Source of the DNA: Alphaproteobacteria bacterium
GTDB lineage: Bacteria; Pseudomonadota; Alphaproteobacteria; Rhodobacterales; Rhodobacteraceae
DNA: 64,000 nucleotides
NCBI GenBank assembly: GCA_030427145.1
Contig: JAUHWT010000020.1
Location: 1 to 64,000 of the forward strand
Reading direction: 5' to 3'
Shown here piece by piece: positions 36,680 through 46,237 of the stretch. A program made the translations under genes and the position numbers. How positions within the stretch are numbered: position 1 is the first letter of the stretch; each line of letters starts with the position of its first letter. Under the pieces are notes generated by a model. That model was not told the origin of the DNA and searched no databases. It saw only the letters and a list, made by a program, of their open reading frames with translations.

Positions 36680-37867
36680 TCAGTCCGCCGCGCTACCGGC
36701 GAGAACGGCTGCCGCCGCGGAGACGCCGCCACTGTGATGTGGAATGTGTAGGGCCGCAAGGCCGGTTTCAATGGTCGCGAGTGCGCCGAGTACCATCGGC
36801 GGATCAAGGTGGCCCATATGTCCGATGCGGAATACGGAGTTCGGATCGCCCTCGGGGCCGACGATGCCGACACCGAGCGAGAGGCCCGCATTGGCCTCGC
36901 ACCATTCGCGCAGGCGCTGTCCGTCGCCCTGGCCGGTGTGGATGGCCGTGACGGCGGTGGAGCGGTCGGCGGGGTCGGTGATGTTCAGTCGCAGACCGCC
37001 GCCCCAGGCGTCTACTGCTGCCCAGATGGCCTCTGCGAAGCGGCGGTGGCGTTCCCAGGTGTTCTCAAGGCCGACCTCGTCCAGAATCATGGTCAGCGCC
37101 TCACGCAGGCCATAAAGGTGATGGGTGGGCGGAGTGCCGCAGAAGCGCTGGTAGAAGATCTCCGGGTCGATGCGGGGTTTCCAGTCCCACCACGAGCTTT
37201 TGCACTCGATGGCCTCCTTCACGGCGCGGGGGCCGGCCCAGGTGAAGGCAAGACCCGGCGGTGTCATCAGGCCCTTCTGGCAGGCGGAGAGCATCACGTC
37301 GACGCCCCAGTCGTCCATCTCGAACGGCTCGCAGGCGAGCGATGCCACGCAGTCGACCATGAAGAGGGCCGGATGGCCGGATTCCTCGATGGCTTTGGCA
37401 ATGTCCGGGATGTTGTTGCGCACGGAGGAGGCCGTGTCGGTCTGGGTGGTCAGAACGGCGCGGATGGTGCCGGTGATGTCGCTGGCCAGACGCTCCTCGA
37501 CCTGATTGGGATCGACGGCGGCGTGGAAGCCGAACTCCATGATCTCCACGTTGATGCCCATCTGCCGGGCCATGGCGGCCCACATGTGGACGAAACGGCC
37601 GGTGGAGAGCATCAGGACGTGGTCGCCGGGGTTGAACATGTTTGCCAAAACGGCCTCCCAGGAGGCGTGGCCGTTGCCGATGTAGATGACGGCGGGCGCG
37701 CTGGTGCGGGCCACTCGGGAGAGGTCTGTATAGACCGTGTCGGTCATGTTGATGAGGTCTTCGCCGTAGATGTTGGGCGCGGGCCGGTGCATCGCGTTCA
37801 GAACACGGTCAGGCATGATGGAGGGGCCGGGGATGGCGGTGAGGTCTTTGCCCTGGGCGAGTATCAT
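36680..37867 (-). CDS. Class V aminotransferase (serine/alanine-glyoxylate type)
   Basis: This 395-residue PLP enzyme begins MILAQGKDLTAIPGPSIMPD and has the class V pattern: GNGHASWEAVLANMFNPGD, MVDCVASLACEPFEMDDWGVD and the PLP lysine in SACQKGLMTPPGL. It probably transaminates serine or alanine with glyoxylate. It stands just upstream of the two lipoprotein genes on the same strand but is not coupled to them. Divergent from the ABC exporter gene, with 136 bases between. Confidence 0.92.
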   Translation of the reverse strand: MILAQGKDLTAIPGPSIMPDRVLNAMHRPAPNIYGEDLINMTDTVYTDLSRVARTSAPAVIYIGNGHASWEAVLANMFNPGDHVLMLSTGRFVHMWAAMARQMGINVEIMEFGFHAAVDPNQVEERLASDITGTIRAVLTTQTDTASSVRNNIPDIAKAIEESGHPALFMVDCVASLACEPFEMDDWGVDVMLSACQKGLMTPPGLAFTWAGPRAVKEAIECKSSWWDWKPRIDPEIFYQRFCGTPPTHHLYGLREALTMILDEVGLENTWERHRRFAEAIWAAVDAWGGGLRLNITDPADRSTAVTAIHTGQGDGQRLREWCEANAGLSLGVGIVGPEGDPNSVFRIGHMGHLDPPMVLGALATIETGLAALHIPHHSGGVSAAAAVLAGSAAD

Positions 37868-38003
37868 GGCGGTCGGGTTCCCGTTCTGGCGGTTGTTTTT
37901 CGCGGCGGAGGAAACGGCAAATTGGCTTTGTTGTCGAGCGCAACAGTGCGTGTTAGTCGGTACTTTGCCGGGAATTTCCGGTGGATGGCGGGATCAGTGC
38001 GCA

Positions 38004-39752
38004 ATGAGCAGAAATAAAGCCCCGGAGACCCCGTTTTTCGGTCCGCTGCGGCGACTCTGGGCTGACTGGCTGCGGCCGCACCGGCGGCTTCTCTATGCGT
38101 CCATTCTGTTTTCGCTGGTCACGGCGCTTGCGACCGGAGCCTATTCGAAATTCATCCAGTTCGTGATGTCGGCGCTGGAGCGGGCCGATGCCTCGGTGGC
38201 GTGGTGGGGGCCGTTGGGTGTGATTGCCCTGACCACCACCAACGGTTTGTCGCAGTATTTCAGCGAGACCCTCTCGAACCGGGCGGTGTTCCGGATGGAG
38301 CGGGACATGCGCAGTGCGATGTTCGGGCAGCTTGTGGATACGGATCTGGCGCGGTTGCAGTCGGAGGCTCCGGCCTCGCTGGCGGCGCGGTTTTTTTCCG
38401 ACATTACGCTCGCGGGCAAGACGGTGCGGTCGGCGCAGAGCGGCCTGACCGGGATAGCGACGCTGCTGGTGACGCTGGGATTTATGCTGACCATCGACTG
38501 GTCGCTGACGCTGGTGATGATTTTGATTTTTGGCCTCGCGCTCGTTCCGATCAACATTATCGGGCGGCGGATGCGCAAGCTGTCGAAATCCACGCAGGCG
38601 GAGATTGCCAACATGTCCTCGGAGATCAATGAGGATCTGGCGGGCATTCGCGTGGCGCGGACCTATCAGCTTGAGGAACCGCTTCGGCGCAGTGCGGACG
38701 GGATTTTCGAGCGGCTGTTCCGGCTTTGGGTGAAGCAGAACCAGTGGCAGGCGCGGGTGACGCCGGTGCTGGAAATCCTGATGGGGCTGGCGATTGCGGT
38801 TCTGCTGCTCGTTGTTGGCTACCGGATCAGTGAGGGTACGATCTCGGTGGCGGATTTCACCGGTATTCTAACGGGTGTGGGTATTCTGGCCGGACCGGCG
38901 CGGAAGCTGGGCGGGACATTTGCCGCGATCATGCAGGGGCGGCCGGCGCTCGACCGGGTGTTCGAGGTGCTGGACGTGGAAAACACCGTGGTGGACGGTA
39001 CGCAAACCATGGAGAAGGCCGAGGGCGCGATTGCGTTTGAGGATGTGACTTTTGCCTATCCCGACGGGCATGTGGCCCTGTCCGGTGTCAGCCTGGATAT
39101 TCCGCCGGGAACGAAGACGGCGTTTGTGGGGCGATCAGGGGCTGGAAAGTCGACCATATTCAACCTGTTGCCGCGTCTTTATGATGTGACGGGTGGGGTG
39201 ATCCGGATTGACGGGCAGGATATCCGGGATCTGACCCTGGCGGATCTGCGGCGGCAGATTGCGGTGGTGAGCCAGGATTCGGTGCTGTTCACCGGAACGG
39301 TTGCGGACAACATCCGCTTCGGGCGGCGCGATGCCACGCAGGAGGAGATTGAGGCGGCGGCGCGGGATGCGGCGGCACACCGGTTTATCGAGGCTCTGCC
39401 CGGTGGTTATGAGACGCGGATCAATCCGGCGGAAAATTCCTTTTCCGGTGGGGAGAAGCAGCGGCTGTCGATTGCGCGGGCGATTTTGCGGAATGCTCCG
39501 ATTTTGATGCTGGATGAGGCGACCTCGGCGCTTGATGCGGAGTCCGAGGCTTTGATCCAGGAGGCGCTGGACCGGCTTTCGGAGGGCAAGACGACGCTGG
39601 TTATTGCGCACCGGCTGTCGACCATTCGCGGGGCGGACCGGATCGTGGTGATGGAAAACGGGGCCGTGGTGGAGCAGGGCAGTCATGCGGATCTGATGGA
39701 GCAGGCCGGGCTCTATGCCGAACTGCACGGATTGCAGTTTGCCGGGAGCTGA
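38004..39752 (+). CDS. ABC exporter, fused permease and ATPase (MsbA-like)
   Basis: This 582-residue half-transporter has a six-helix type 1 exporter domain (about residues 27-300) and a C-terminal ATPase with Walker A GRSGAGKSTIFNLL, signature SGGEKQRLSIARAI, Walker B ILMLDEATSALD and the switch histidine (IAHRLSTIRGADR). It would work as a homodimer exporting a lipid or hydrophobic compound. The ATG at 38004 (MSRNKAPETP) has only a weak ribosome binding site. Confidence 0.94.
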   Translation: MSRNKAPETPFFGPLRRLWADWLRPHRRLLYASILFSLVTALATGAYSKFIQFVMSALERADASVAWWGPLGVIALTTTNGLSQYFSETLSNRAVFRMERDMRSAMFGQLVDTDLARLQSEAPASLAARFFSDITLAGKTVRSAQSGLTGIATLLVTLGFMLTIDWSLTLVMILIFGLALVPINIIGRRMRKLSKSTQAEIANMSSEINEDLAGIRVARTYQLEEPLRRSADGIFERLFRLWVKQNQWQARVTPVLEILMGLAIAVLLLVVGYRISEGTISVADFTGILTGVGILAGPARKLGGTFAAIMQGRPALDRVFEVLDVENTVVDGTQTMEKAEGAIAFEDVTFAYPDGHVALSGVSLDIPPGTKTAFVGRSGAGKSTIFNLLPRLYDVTGGVIRIDGQDIRDLTLADLRRQIAVVSQDSVLFTGTVADNIRFGRRDATQEEIEAAARDAAAHRFIEALPGGYETRINPAENSFSGGEKQRLSIARAILRNAPILMLDEATSALDAESEALIQEALDRLSEGKTTLVIAHRLSTIRGADRIVVMENGAVVEQGSHADLMEQAGLYAELHGLQFAGS

Positions 39753-39805
39753 CGGGTTTTTTCGCGGGCGGTGCCGCATTACATGCGGTCAAAACGGAGT
39801 TTGGG

Positions 39806-40591
39806 ATGACTGAGGCACTACACGCGACCGACCGGACCGTTCTGCTGGTTTCTGGTGAGGATACACGGGATTTCCTTCAGGGGCTCGTGTCGAACGATGT
39901 GCGCCGGCTGGATAAGGAGCCCGCGGTTTATGCGGCTCTGCTCTCGCCGCAGGGGAAGTATCTGTTCGATTTCTTTCTGGTGGCGTCGCCGGAGGGTGTT
40001 CTGGTCGATGTGGCGACGGACCGGGCGCAGGCCCTGGGGCAGCGGCTGAGCATGTATCGGTTGCGCGCGAAGGTGGCTATCGGGTTGGCTGAGCGTCAGG
40101 TGGTTGTGGGTCTGGGCGATGTGCCCGGGGGTGCGTTTGCCGATCCACGGGATGCCGGTCTTGGCTGGCGGGCCGTGGTGGAGGATGCGGGCGTGTTCAT
40201 GGAGGGCATGGAGACGCTGGATCCGGAGGTTATGCTGGCGCGGCGGGTGGAGTTGTGCGTGCCCGAGAGCGGTGCGGAGTTGCAGCCGGACGAGTCGTAT
40301 ATCCTGGAGCAGGGGTTTGAGCGCCTGCACGGCGTGGATTTCCGCAAGGGCTGTTATGTCGGGCAGGAGGTCACCGCCCGGATGAAGCACAAGACCGAGC
40401 TGCGCAAGGGTTTGGCGCGGATCGAGGTGGAGGGCGACGTGGCGCCCGGCACGCCGATCGAGGTGGACGGGAAGCCCGTGGGCACCCTGCATTCGGTTCA
40501 GGGCCGCCAGGGGCTGGCGTATCTGCGGTTTGACCGTGCGGAAAAGGGCGGCATGACGGCTGCCGGGGTTGGTCTCCGGCTCAGGGGATGA
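39806..40591 (+). CDS. ygfZ: YgfZ/GcvT-like folate-binding protein
   Basis: This 261-residue protein belongs to the COG0354 family, which helps maintain certain iron-sulphur enzymes using tetrahydrofolate. The family signature KGCYVGQEVTARMKHK is intact, with the conserved cysteine. N-terminal GcvT-like segments are SGEDTRDFLQGLVSNDV and SPQGKYLFDFFLV. It lies 53 bases after the ABC exporter and may share its transcript. Confidence 0.93.
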   Translation: MTEALHATDRTVLLVSGEDTRDFLQGLVSNDVRRLDKEPAVYAALLSPQGKYLFDFFLVASPEGVLVDVATDRAQALGQRLSMYRLRAKVAIGLAERQVVVGLGDVPGGAFADPRDAGLGWRAVVEDAGVFMEGMETLDPEVMLARRVELCVPESGAELQPDESYILEQGFERLHGVDFRKGCYVGQEVTARMKHKTELRKGLARIEVEGDVAPGTPIEVDGKPVGTLHSVQGRQGLAYLRFDRAEKGGMTAAGVGLRLRG

Positions 40592-40612
40592 GGCCGGATC
40601 CCGTACCTGGTT

Positions 40613-41395
40613 TCAGGGAAGCACGTTTTTGAGCGGCTCAAAGACGTTTGCGTTGGCGGCGATGACCGTGCGGCTCTCGAACACGCTGTCACCGTCGAGG
40701 GGACCTACGAAACCTCCGGCCTCGCGTACGAGCAGAAGGCCCGCGGCGACGTCCCAGGGTTTCAGGCCACGTTCCCAGTACCCGTCATAACGGCCCGCGG
40801 CCACATAGGCGAGGTCGAGCGCGGCGGCACCGAAGCGGCGGATGCCGGCGCAACGGGGAGCCACGGCGGCCATGTCATTGAGGGTGGCGGGCAGTTCGGG
40901 CCGACCGGCAAAGGGAACGCCGGTGGCGAAGATCATGTCGATCATGTCGCGACGGCCTGACACGCGGATGCGGCGGTCGTTCATCCAGGCACCGGCGCCT
41001 TTTTCGGCCACGAACATCTCATCTTTCGCGGGGTCGTAAATTACACCCGCAACGATTTCCTTCCTGTGCTCCAGCGCAATGGAAATGGCCCAGTGCGGCA
41101 GGCCGTGAAGGAAGTTGGTGGTGCCGTCGAGCGGGTCGACGATCCAGCGGCGGGTGGGGTCCTTGCCCGGGACCTCCTCGCTTTCCTCGCCCAGCCAGCC
41201 GTAGTTGGGGCGGCCGGTGGTGAGTTCCTCGCGGATCGTGGCCTCGGCCTTCATGTCGGCGCGGCTGACGAAATCGCCTGGGCCCTTTGAGGACACCTGG
41301 AGGTTTTCCACCTCGTTGAAGTCACGCACGAGCGCGCGGGCCGCTTTGCGCGCGGCCTTGATCATCAGGTTTACGTTGGCGGAAGCTTGCGTCAT
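40613..41395 (-). CDS. suhB: Inositol-1-monophosphatase family protein
   Basis: This 260-residue phosphatase of the SuhB/IMPase family has the metal-binding motifs GEESEE, WIVDPLDGTTNF and GLKPWDVAAGLLLVREAGG, all intact. It hydrolyses inositol phosphates or related sugars; SuhB homologues also take part in antitermination of rRNA. It faces ygfZ with 21 bases between the stops. Confidence 0.93.
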   Translation of the reverse strand: MTQASANVNLMIKAARKAARALVRDFNEVENLQVSSKGPGDFVSRADMKAEATIREELTTGRPNYGWLGEESEEVPGKDPTRRWIVDPLDGTTNFLHGLPHWAISIALEHRKEIVAGVIYDPAKDEMFVAEKGAGAWMNDRRIRVSGRRDMIDMIFATGVPFAGRPELPATLNDMAAVAPRCAGIRRFGAAALDLAYVAAGRYDGYWERGLKPWDVAAGLLLVREAGGFVGPLDGDSVFESRTVIAANANVFEPLKNVLP

Positions 41396-41476
41396 TGGGT
41401 CGTCCGTAATGCAGGGAGCGTCGCCTTATGGAGGCTTTTGCGCCCTGCGGCAAGCCTGTTGGCGCGTGAAATCGGG

Positions 41477-41728
41477 TTAACGGTCGCGATAAATCCGGTC
41501 GTAGATCATGCTGACACAGCCGAATTCGCCTTTGTCGAGCACACCGTTGCGGTCCGCGTCGCATTTGTTGAAATGAACGTCAGACAGACCCTTGAGATTG
41601 GACTTCGCCTCCTGCGGCGTAATTGCGCCGTTTGCGTCCTCATCAACGCGGCTGAAGGAGGAGGCCCCCGCCACGAGCGGAGCCGGGGCGAGCAGGGCCA
41701 GTACGAGGATGGTCGTCTTAAGTTTCAT
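41477..41728 (-). CDS. Small secreted EF-hand protein (copy 1)
   Basis: This 83-residue protein has a signal peptide (MKLKTTILVLALLAPAPLVAGA) and two EF-hand loops: DEDANGAITPQE and DADRNGVLDKGE, both with the acidic, Gly and final Glu positions intact. It should bind calcium in the periplasm. It is a paralogue of the protein encoded just upstream at 41750-42010. Confidence 0.85.
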   Translation of the reverse strand: MKLKTTILVLALLAPAPLVAGASSFSRVDEDANGAITPQEAKSNLKGLSDVHFNKCDADRNGVLDKGEFGCVSMIYDRIYRDR

Positions 41729-41749
41729 CCGTGCGTTCCGAAACAGGTG

Positions 41750-42010
41750 TTACCGGTTATTCCTGTAGAGCATGTCGTACATGTTGTTCAGCAGCGGAAA
41801 TTCGCGCTGGTCAACGACGCCGTCGCCATTGGTGTCGGCCTTGCGGTAATGGACCTCGGACATTCCGTGGAACACGCGCTTGGCTTCCTGGTAGGTGACA
41901 ACGCCATCGCCATTGGCGTCGGCGCGGCTGAAGGAGACCGCTCCGGCGGCTGAGGCGGTGAGGACAAATGCGGTTGTGGCGGCGGCTGTGTAGCGGAAAC
42001 TTCTTTTCAT
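41750..42010 (-). CDS. Small secreted EF-hand protein (copy 2)
   Basis: This 86-residue protein has a signal peptide (MKRSFRYTAAATTAFVLTASAAGA) and two EF-hand loops: DANGDGVVTYQE and DTNGDGVVDQRE. It shares with copy 1 the SFSR(A/V)D lead-in and the G(M/L)S-(E/D)VH linker and the YD-(M/R)-(L/I)YR ending, which indicates tandem duplication. The start at 42010 was chosen for the signal peptide. The 21-base gap suggests co-transcription. Confidence 0.85.
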   Translation of the reverse strand: MKRSFRYTAAATTAFVLTASAAGAVSFSRADANGDGVVTYQEAKRVFHGMSEVHYRKADTNGDGVVDQREFPLLNNMYDMLYRNNR

Positions 42011-42282
42011 GATCTGACCCCCCATGGGTTCACTGGTACTGAAACAAACGGTTTGAGCAAACACCGTGGCCATCCGTATTCGCGGTGGCATGGGGGCGTT
42101 GTAGGCGAGTGCCGCGCGATTTGAAAGGCCGTGCCGGACACTTTTGCGAGTGGATTGGGATGGTGTAGGGCAAAGGTCGGCTTCAGGGGACACGTCGGAG
42201 AGGCCGTTTGTAAAGCTTGCGGTTTCGCTCGTCGCGGACCATACGCGGCGGGCATTCTGAAATCCGGTGATCGGGACCTGTC

Positions 42283-42828
42283 ATGGCGCAAAATGCCACC
42301 ATTCATAAAGTTGAGCTTTCGGTCTCCGACATGGACCGTCACTACTATGAGACCCACAAACTGACCGTCGCCAAACATCCCTCGGAGACGGATGAACGGA
42401 TGATGGTGCGTATCCTCGCCTTTGCCCTGAATGCCCACGAGCATTTGGAAATGACGCGTGGGCTTTCGACGGAGGATGAACCGGACATCTGGCAGAAAAG
42501 CCTGAGCGGCGAACTGGAGGTTTGGGTGGCCCTGGGGCTTCCCGGCTTGAAGGCGGTGCGGCAATCCTGTGGGAAGGCGGGCAGGGTGGTCGTCTATGCT
42601 TATGGTGGCAGGACGGCTGAGCTGTGGTGGGAGAAAATCGAAAACAGCCTGACCCGTTTTGACAATCTCGAGGTGACCGGATTATCCGCGAGGGACACGG
42701 GCGAACTCTTAAAACTGGCGGGCCGCGCGATGAAGCTTCAGGTCAATATTCAGGACGGTGAGGTGATGGTCAGCAGCGGCGACAGCATCGTGTATCTGAC
42801 GCCACTGACATGGAAGAGTGTCACCTGA
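42283..42828 (+). CDS. yaeQ: YaeQ family protein
   Basis: This 181-residue protein matches the YaeQ family (DMDRHYYETHKLTVAKHPSE, MMVRILAFALNAHEHLEMTR, EDEPDIWQKSLSGELEVWV). The family has a PD-(D/E)XK nuclease-like fold with visible acidic and lysine positions but no agreed function. It faces htpX with 31 bases between the stops. Confidence 0.92.
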   Translation: MAQNATIHKVELSVSDMDRHYYETHKLTVAKHPSETDERMMVRILAFALNAHEHLEMTRGLSTEDEPDIWQKSLSGELEVWVALGLPGLKAVRQSCGKAGRVVVYAYGGRTAELWWEKIENSLTRFDNLEVTGLSARDTGELLKLAGRAMKLQVNIQDGEVMVSSGDSIVYLTPLTWKSVT

Positions 42829-42859
42829 AGCCTTATGCGGGCAACCTGAACGCTGGTGC

Positions 42860-43783
42860 TTATCCCCAGGGTCCGGAGCGTCCCTGTTTGCCCGTTTTTG
42901 GAATGCTGCTGGCGGTCTTCCGCGGGTTGGAAACACGCGGGGACCGTCCGCCCCGTGCGGCCATTGCGCGCAGTTCGGCCACCCGGTTTTCGGTGGCGGG
43001 ATGGGTCGCGAAAAGGCTGTCGTGTTTATGCGCGTGCAGTGGGTTAATGATGAACATGTGTGCCGTGGCGGGGTTGCGCTCGGCCGCGTGGTTGTCGATC
43101 CGGGCCGCGTCGGAGGCGATTTTCTCCAGTGCGGAGGCCAGCCAGAGGGGGTGACCACAGATCTCGGCCCCGGCCTTGTCCGCGGCATATTCCCGCGTCC
43201 GGCTGATCGCCATCTGCACGAGGCCCGCGGCCATGGGAGCGAGGAACATCATCAGGAGCGTCCCCACAAGACCCATCCTTTCGCGGCTTCCGCCGAAGAA
43301 GAGCGCGAAGTTGGCCAGCATGGAGATCGCACCGGCGAACGTTGCGGTGACGGTCATGATTGCGGTGTCGTGGTTGCGGATATGCGCCAGTTCGTGCGCG
43401 ATAACTCCGGCCAGTTCCTCGCGCGTCAGGCTTTGCATCAGGCCGGCAGTCACCGCCACGGCGGCGTTTTCAGGATTGCGTCCGGTGGCAAAGGCGTTGG
43501 GCTGCGGTGTTTCGATCAGGTAGACCTTCGGCTCGGGCAGACCCGCGTTGCGTGCAAGTTCGGCGGTCAGCGCGTGAAGGCCCAGCCGGTCGCCGGGGGG
43601 CACAGGGCGGGCGTTGTGCATGCGCAGGACCATACGGTCCGAGTTCCACCAGGTGAAGACGTTCATTGCCGCCGCGACGACAAGTGCGATCACTGCGCCG
43701 CCCGATCCACCGATCAGGTAGCCCACGCCCATGAAGAGTGCGGTCATTGCCGCCATCAGCATCGCAGTCTTTACATAACCCAT
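42860..43783 (-). CDS. htpX: Membrane zinc metalloprotease HtpX
   Basis: This 307-residue M48 peptidase degrades misfolded membrane proteins. It has two N-terminal membrane helices ([20 protein letters not shown] and [17 protein letters not shown]), the zinc motif HELAH ([12 protein letters not shown]), two further helices and the downstream glutamate region ([13 protein letters not shown]). The start at 43783 (MGYVKTAML) is the usual HtpX start. The last 30 residues are a basic, Gly/Ser/Pro-rich tail. Confidence 0.94.
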   Translation of the reverse strand: MGYVKTAMLMAAMTALFMGVGYLIGGSGGAVIALVVAAAMNVFTWWNSDRMVLRMHNARPVPPGDRLGLHALTAELARNAGLPEPKVYLIETPQPNAFATGRNPENAAVAVTAGLMQSLTREELAGVIAHELAHIRNHDTAIMTVTATFAGAISMLANFALFFGGSRERMGLVGTLLMMFLAPMAAGLVQMAISRTREYAADKAGAEICGHPLWLASALEKIASDAARIDNHAAERNPATAHMFIINPLHAHKHDSLFATHPATENRVAELRAMAARGGRSPRVSNPRKTASSIPKTGKQGRSGPWG

Positions 43784-43913
43784 ATCCGTCTTCCGAACTT
43801 CGTGGTGAGTGTTGGAAGAAATATGGGGAGGTTTGAGATGCATGCAAGCCTGGGAGACGAACCGGCCGGGCGACCGTGGTCCTTCGAGGGACGGCGCGGT
43901 CAGGTCAGGGGGG

Positions 43914-43947
43914 CCAAAACAAAAACCCCGCCGGAAGGGGCGGGGTT
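43914..43947 (-). terminator. Rho-independent terminator of rpmB
   Basis: Read on the minus strand, a perfect 9-bp stem AACCCCGCC/GGCGGGGTT with a 6-base loop is followed by TTTTGTTTT, a classic intrinsic terminator 30 bases after the rpmB stop. Confidence 0.9.
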
Positions 43948-43977
43948 CGGAAACCTTGCGGCTATCGGTGTCGCGGA

Positions 43978-44265
43978 TCAGGCGGCGGTGGCGGCCTTTG
44001 CGATGTCGCGCTTTACCTTCAGCGCGTTCGCGGACAGATCGTCGTCGTTGGCTTTTGCGAGGAAGGCGTCGAGGCCGCCCCGGTGGTCAACGGACCGCAG
44101 GGCCGATGCGGAGATTTTGAACTTGAACGAACGGCCGAGGGTCTCGCTCTGGAGCGTGACATCGTTCAGGTTCGGCAGAAAGCGCCGGCGTGTTTTGTTG
44201 TTGGCATGGCTGACATTGTTGCCAACCAGTACGCCCTTGCCTGTCAGTTCGCAGCGACGTGACAT
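43978..44265 (-). CDS. rpmB: 50S ribosomal protein L28
   Basis: This 95-residue protein has the L28 signature ([20 protein letters not shown], then [17 protein letters not shown]). It is a structural part of the large ribosomal subunit. The start at 44265 follows AAGGAA. A strong intrinsic terminator follows, so it forms a single-gene unit. Confidence 0.97.
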   Translation of the reverse strand: MSRRCELTGKGVLVGNNVSHANNKTRRRFLPNLNDVTLQSETLGRSFKFKISASALRSVDHRGGLDAFLAKANDDDLSANALKVKRDIAKAATAA

Positions 44266-44398
44266 GGTTCTGTTCCTTGCTCTGGGCCTTGCCTGCGGCC
44301 TTGATTGCTTGTCATGGTGGATTGCCCGGCAACTCCGGGATCCTGAACCTCGAAGCGGCCAGATAGCCGAGCCCAGGTGGTTCGTCAAGTACGCGGGC

Positions 44399-45394
44399 TC
44401 AAGTTCGCGGAACAAACCGGTCCAGGAGCCGATCCGCCGCCGTTTCCGGTGTAATATCGCCGTTTTTAACCTCGGTGACCAGTGAATCCCGCAGGGTTTT
44501 GATGGCCTGATCCGATTCGAGTCGGGCCGTCAGACCCGCGGTGACGCGGTGGTTGAACCAGGCGAGCTGCTGGCTGGCGCGGTTGTGGTCCCAGGCGCCG
44601 CTTTCGCGACGTTTTTCGGCCAGGGTGGTCATGGCAGCCCACGCATCATCCAGGCCGTCGCCGGTCATGGCGGACACGGTTGCGGCCATGGGGTAGCCTT
44701 TGGGGTCGCCGGGGCGGGCGCGCAGGAGGCGCAGGGCGCCGGCATAGTCGGCACAGGTCCGCACGGCCTGGGCTTTCAGGTCGCCATCGGCCTTGTTCAC
44801 CAGCAGGATGTCGGCCATTTCCATGATGCCGCGTTTTACCCCCTGAAGCTCATCACCTCCGGCGGGGGCGAGCAGAAGGACGAATATGTCGGTCATTTCC
44901 GCGACCATTGTCTCGGACTGGCCAACACCGACGGTTTCCACGAGAACCACATCCGCGCCCCACGCCTCGACAAGGGCGATGGTTTCGCGGGTGCGGCGGC
45001 CGACGCCGCCCAGCGAGGACTGGCTCGGGGAGGGGCGGATGAAGGCCCGGGTGTCGCGGGAGAGGTGTTCCATGCGGGTTTTGTCGCCGAGAATCGATCC
45101 GCCGGAGCGGGCCGAGGACGGGTCGACGGCGAGGACGGCGAGTTTGTGGCCCTGTTCCGTTAACCGAAGTCCGAAATTCTCGATAAAGCTGGATTTTCCC
45201 ACGCCGGGCGTGCCGGTCAGGCCGATGCGAATGCCGGGCTTTGCCGGGGCGGGGAGGAGTTCGAGAAGGGCCTGGGCGCGGTTTCTGTCGTCTTTACGGG
45301 AGGATTCGACCAGAGTGATGGCACGGGCCAGGGCGCGGCGGTCGCCCTCCTGGAGCCTTTCAGCCATGGTTTCGAGATCCATCAGTCGGCCCAT
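44399..45394 (-). CDS. meaB: MeaB/ArgK-type GTPase
   Basis: This protein of about 331 residues is a G3E-family P-loop GTPase that protects and loads the B12 cofactor of methylmalonyl-CoA mutase. The Walker A is [15 protein letters not shown], and the switch and NKAD motifs are present ([37 protein letters not shown]). Mutase genes are not nearby. Start options are TTG 45418, ATG 45394 and ATG 45382; none has an ideal ribosome binding site. Confidence 0.93.
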   Translation of the reverse strand: MGRLMDLETMAERLQEGDRRALARAITLVESSRKDDRNRAQALLELLPAPAKPGIRIGLTGTPGVGKSSFIENFGLRLTEQGHKLAVLAVDPSSARSGGSILGDKTRMEHLSRDTRAFIRPSPSQSSLGGVGRRTRETIALVEAWGADVVLVETVGVGQSETMVAEMTDIFVLLLAPAGGDELQGVKRGIMEMADILLVNKADGDLKAQAVRTCADYAGALRLLRARPGDPKGYPMAATVSAMTGDGLDDAWAAMTTLAEKRRESGAWDHNRASQQLAWFNHRVTAGLTARLESDQAIKTLRDSLVTEVKNGDITPETAADRLLDRFVPRT

Positions 45395-45503
45395 CCTCAC
45401 GCATGTTTCACCGGTCAACGGCCCGTTCGATCCTCGACATGAGAGCCGGTTTCGGCATAGATCAACCCGTGTAACCCGATGTCAACCGGCCAGGGGGCCC
45501 AGA

Positions 45504-46211
45504 ATGTTGAATGCGCGAATTTCCGGTACCGTACTGGCCGTGGCCCTGATGGGTGGCGGGCCGGCGCTGGCGGAGAAATATGAGCAGAATTTCGATTTTC
45601 GCATAGCGGGGATCAAGGCGGGCGAGGTCAGCATCAAAGGTGAGACCGTGGCCAATGGTTATGTGGCTGATGCGCGGGTCACCTCCACCGGACTGATCGG
45701 GCGGATTGCGGATTTCTACTATGTTGGCACGTCGCGCGGGGCGATTACCGGCGGTGGTCGGCCGGTGCCGAAACTCTTTGAGGTGACATCGCGCTCGCCG
45801 CGGGCCGAGCGCGAGACAAGGATTGAGTTTGAGGGCGGCACGCCGGTGTCGGTTTCCGTGGAGCCGCCGCGCAGCACCTCGCCCGATCCGGCCTCGCAGG
45901 CCGGGACGCTTGATCCGATCTCAGCCGGATTTGCCGTTCTGAAGGACGGGCCGGTCGAGGGGATCTGCAACAAGCAGGTGGATATTTTCGACGGTTCACG
46001 CCGGTCGCGGATTGCGCTGGCTCCGGCACGGGAATCCGGTGGCGATCTGGTCTGTGACGGGCGTTATACCCGGCTTGAGGGCGAGGAAAACACGTTCTCG
46101 TCGAGCGATTACGGGTTTCAGATCGTCTATTCCGAGGATGGCGGCTACGCGCGTCTGCAACGGATCGAGACCAAAACCAAGTTCGGAGCCGCGACCGTCG
46201 AGCGTCGCTGA
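45504..46211 (+). CDS. DUF3108 exported protein
   Basis: This 235-residue protein has a signal peptide (MLNARISGTVLAVALMGGGPALA) and a DUF3108-type beta-rich body (YEQNFDFRIAGIKAGEVSIK, GLIGRIADFYYVGTSRG). Function unknown; family members are periplasmic. A single pair of cysteines (GICNKQ, LVCDGR) could form a disulphide. The ATG at 45504 was chosen over the longer open frame because the signal peptide begins there. Confidence 0.85.
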   Translation: MLNARISGTVLAVALMGGGPALAEKYEQNFDFRIAGIKAGEVSIKGETVANGYVADARVTSTGLIGRIADFYYVGTSRGAITGGGRPVPKLFEVTSRSPRAERETRIEFEGGTPVSVSVEPPRSTSPDPASQAGTLDPISAGFAVLKDGPVEGICNKQVDIFDGSRRSRIALAPARESGGDLVCDGRYTRLEGEENTFSSSDYGFQIVYSEDGGYARLQRIETKTKFGAATVERR

Positions 46212-46237
46212 TCCATTTGGGCGTGCCGGACTCTGAT

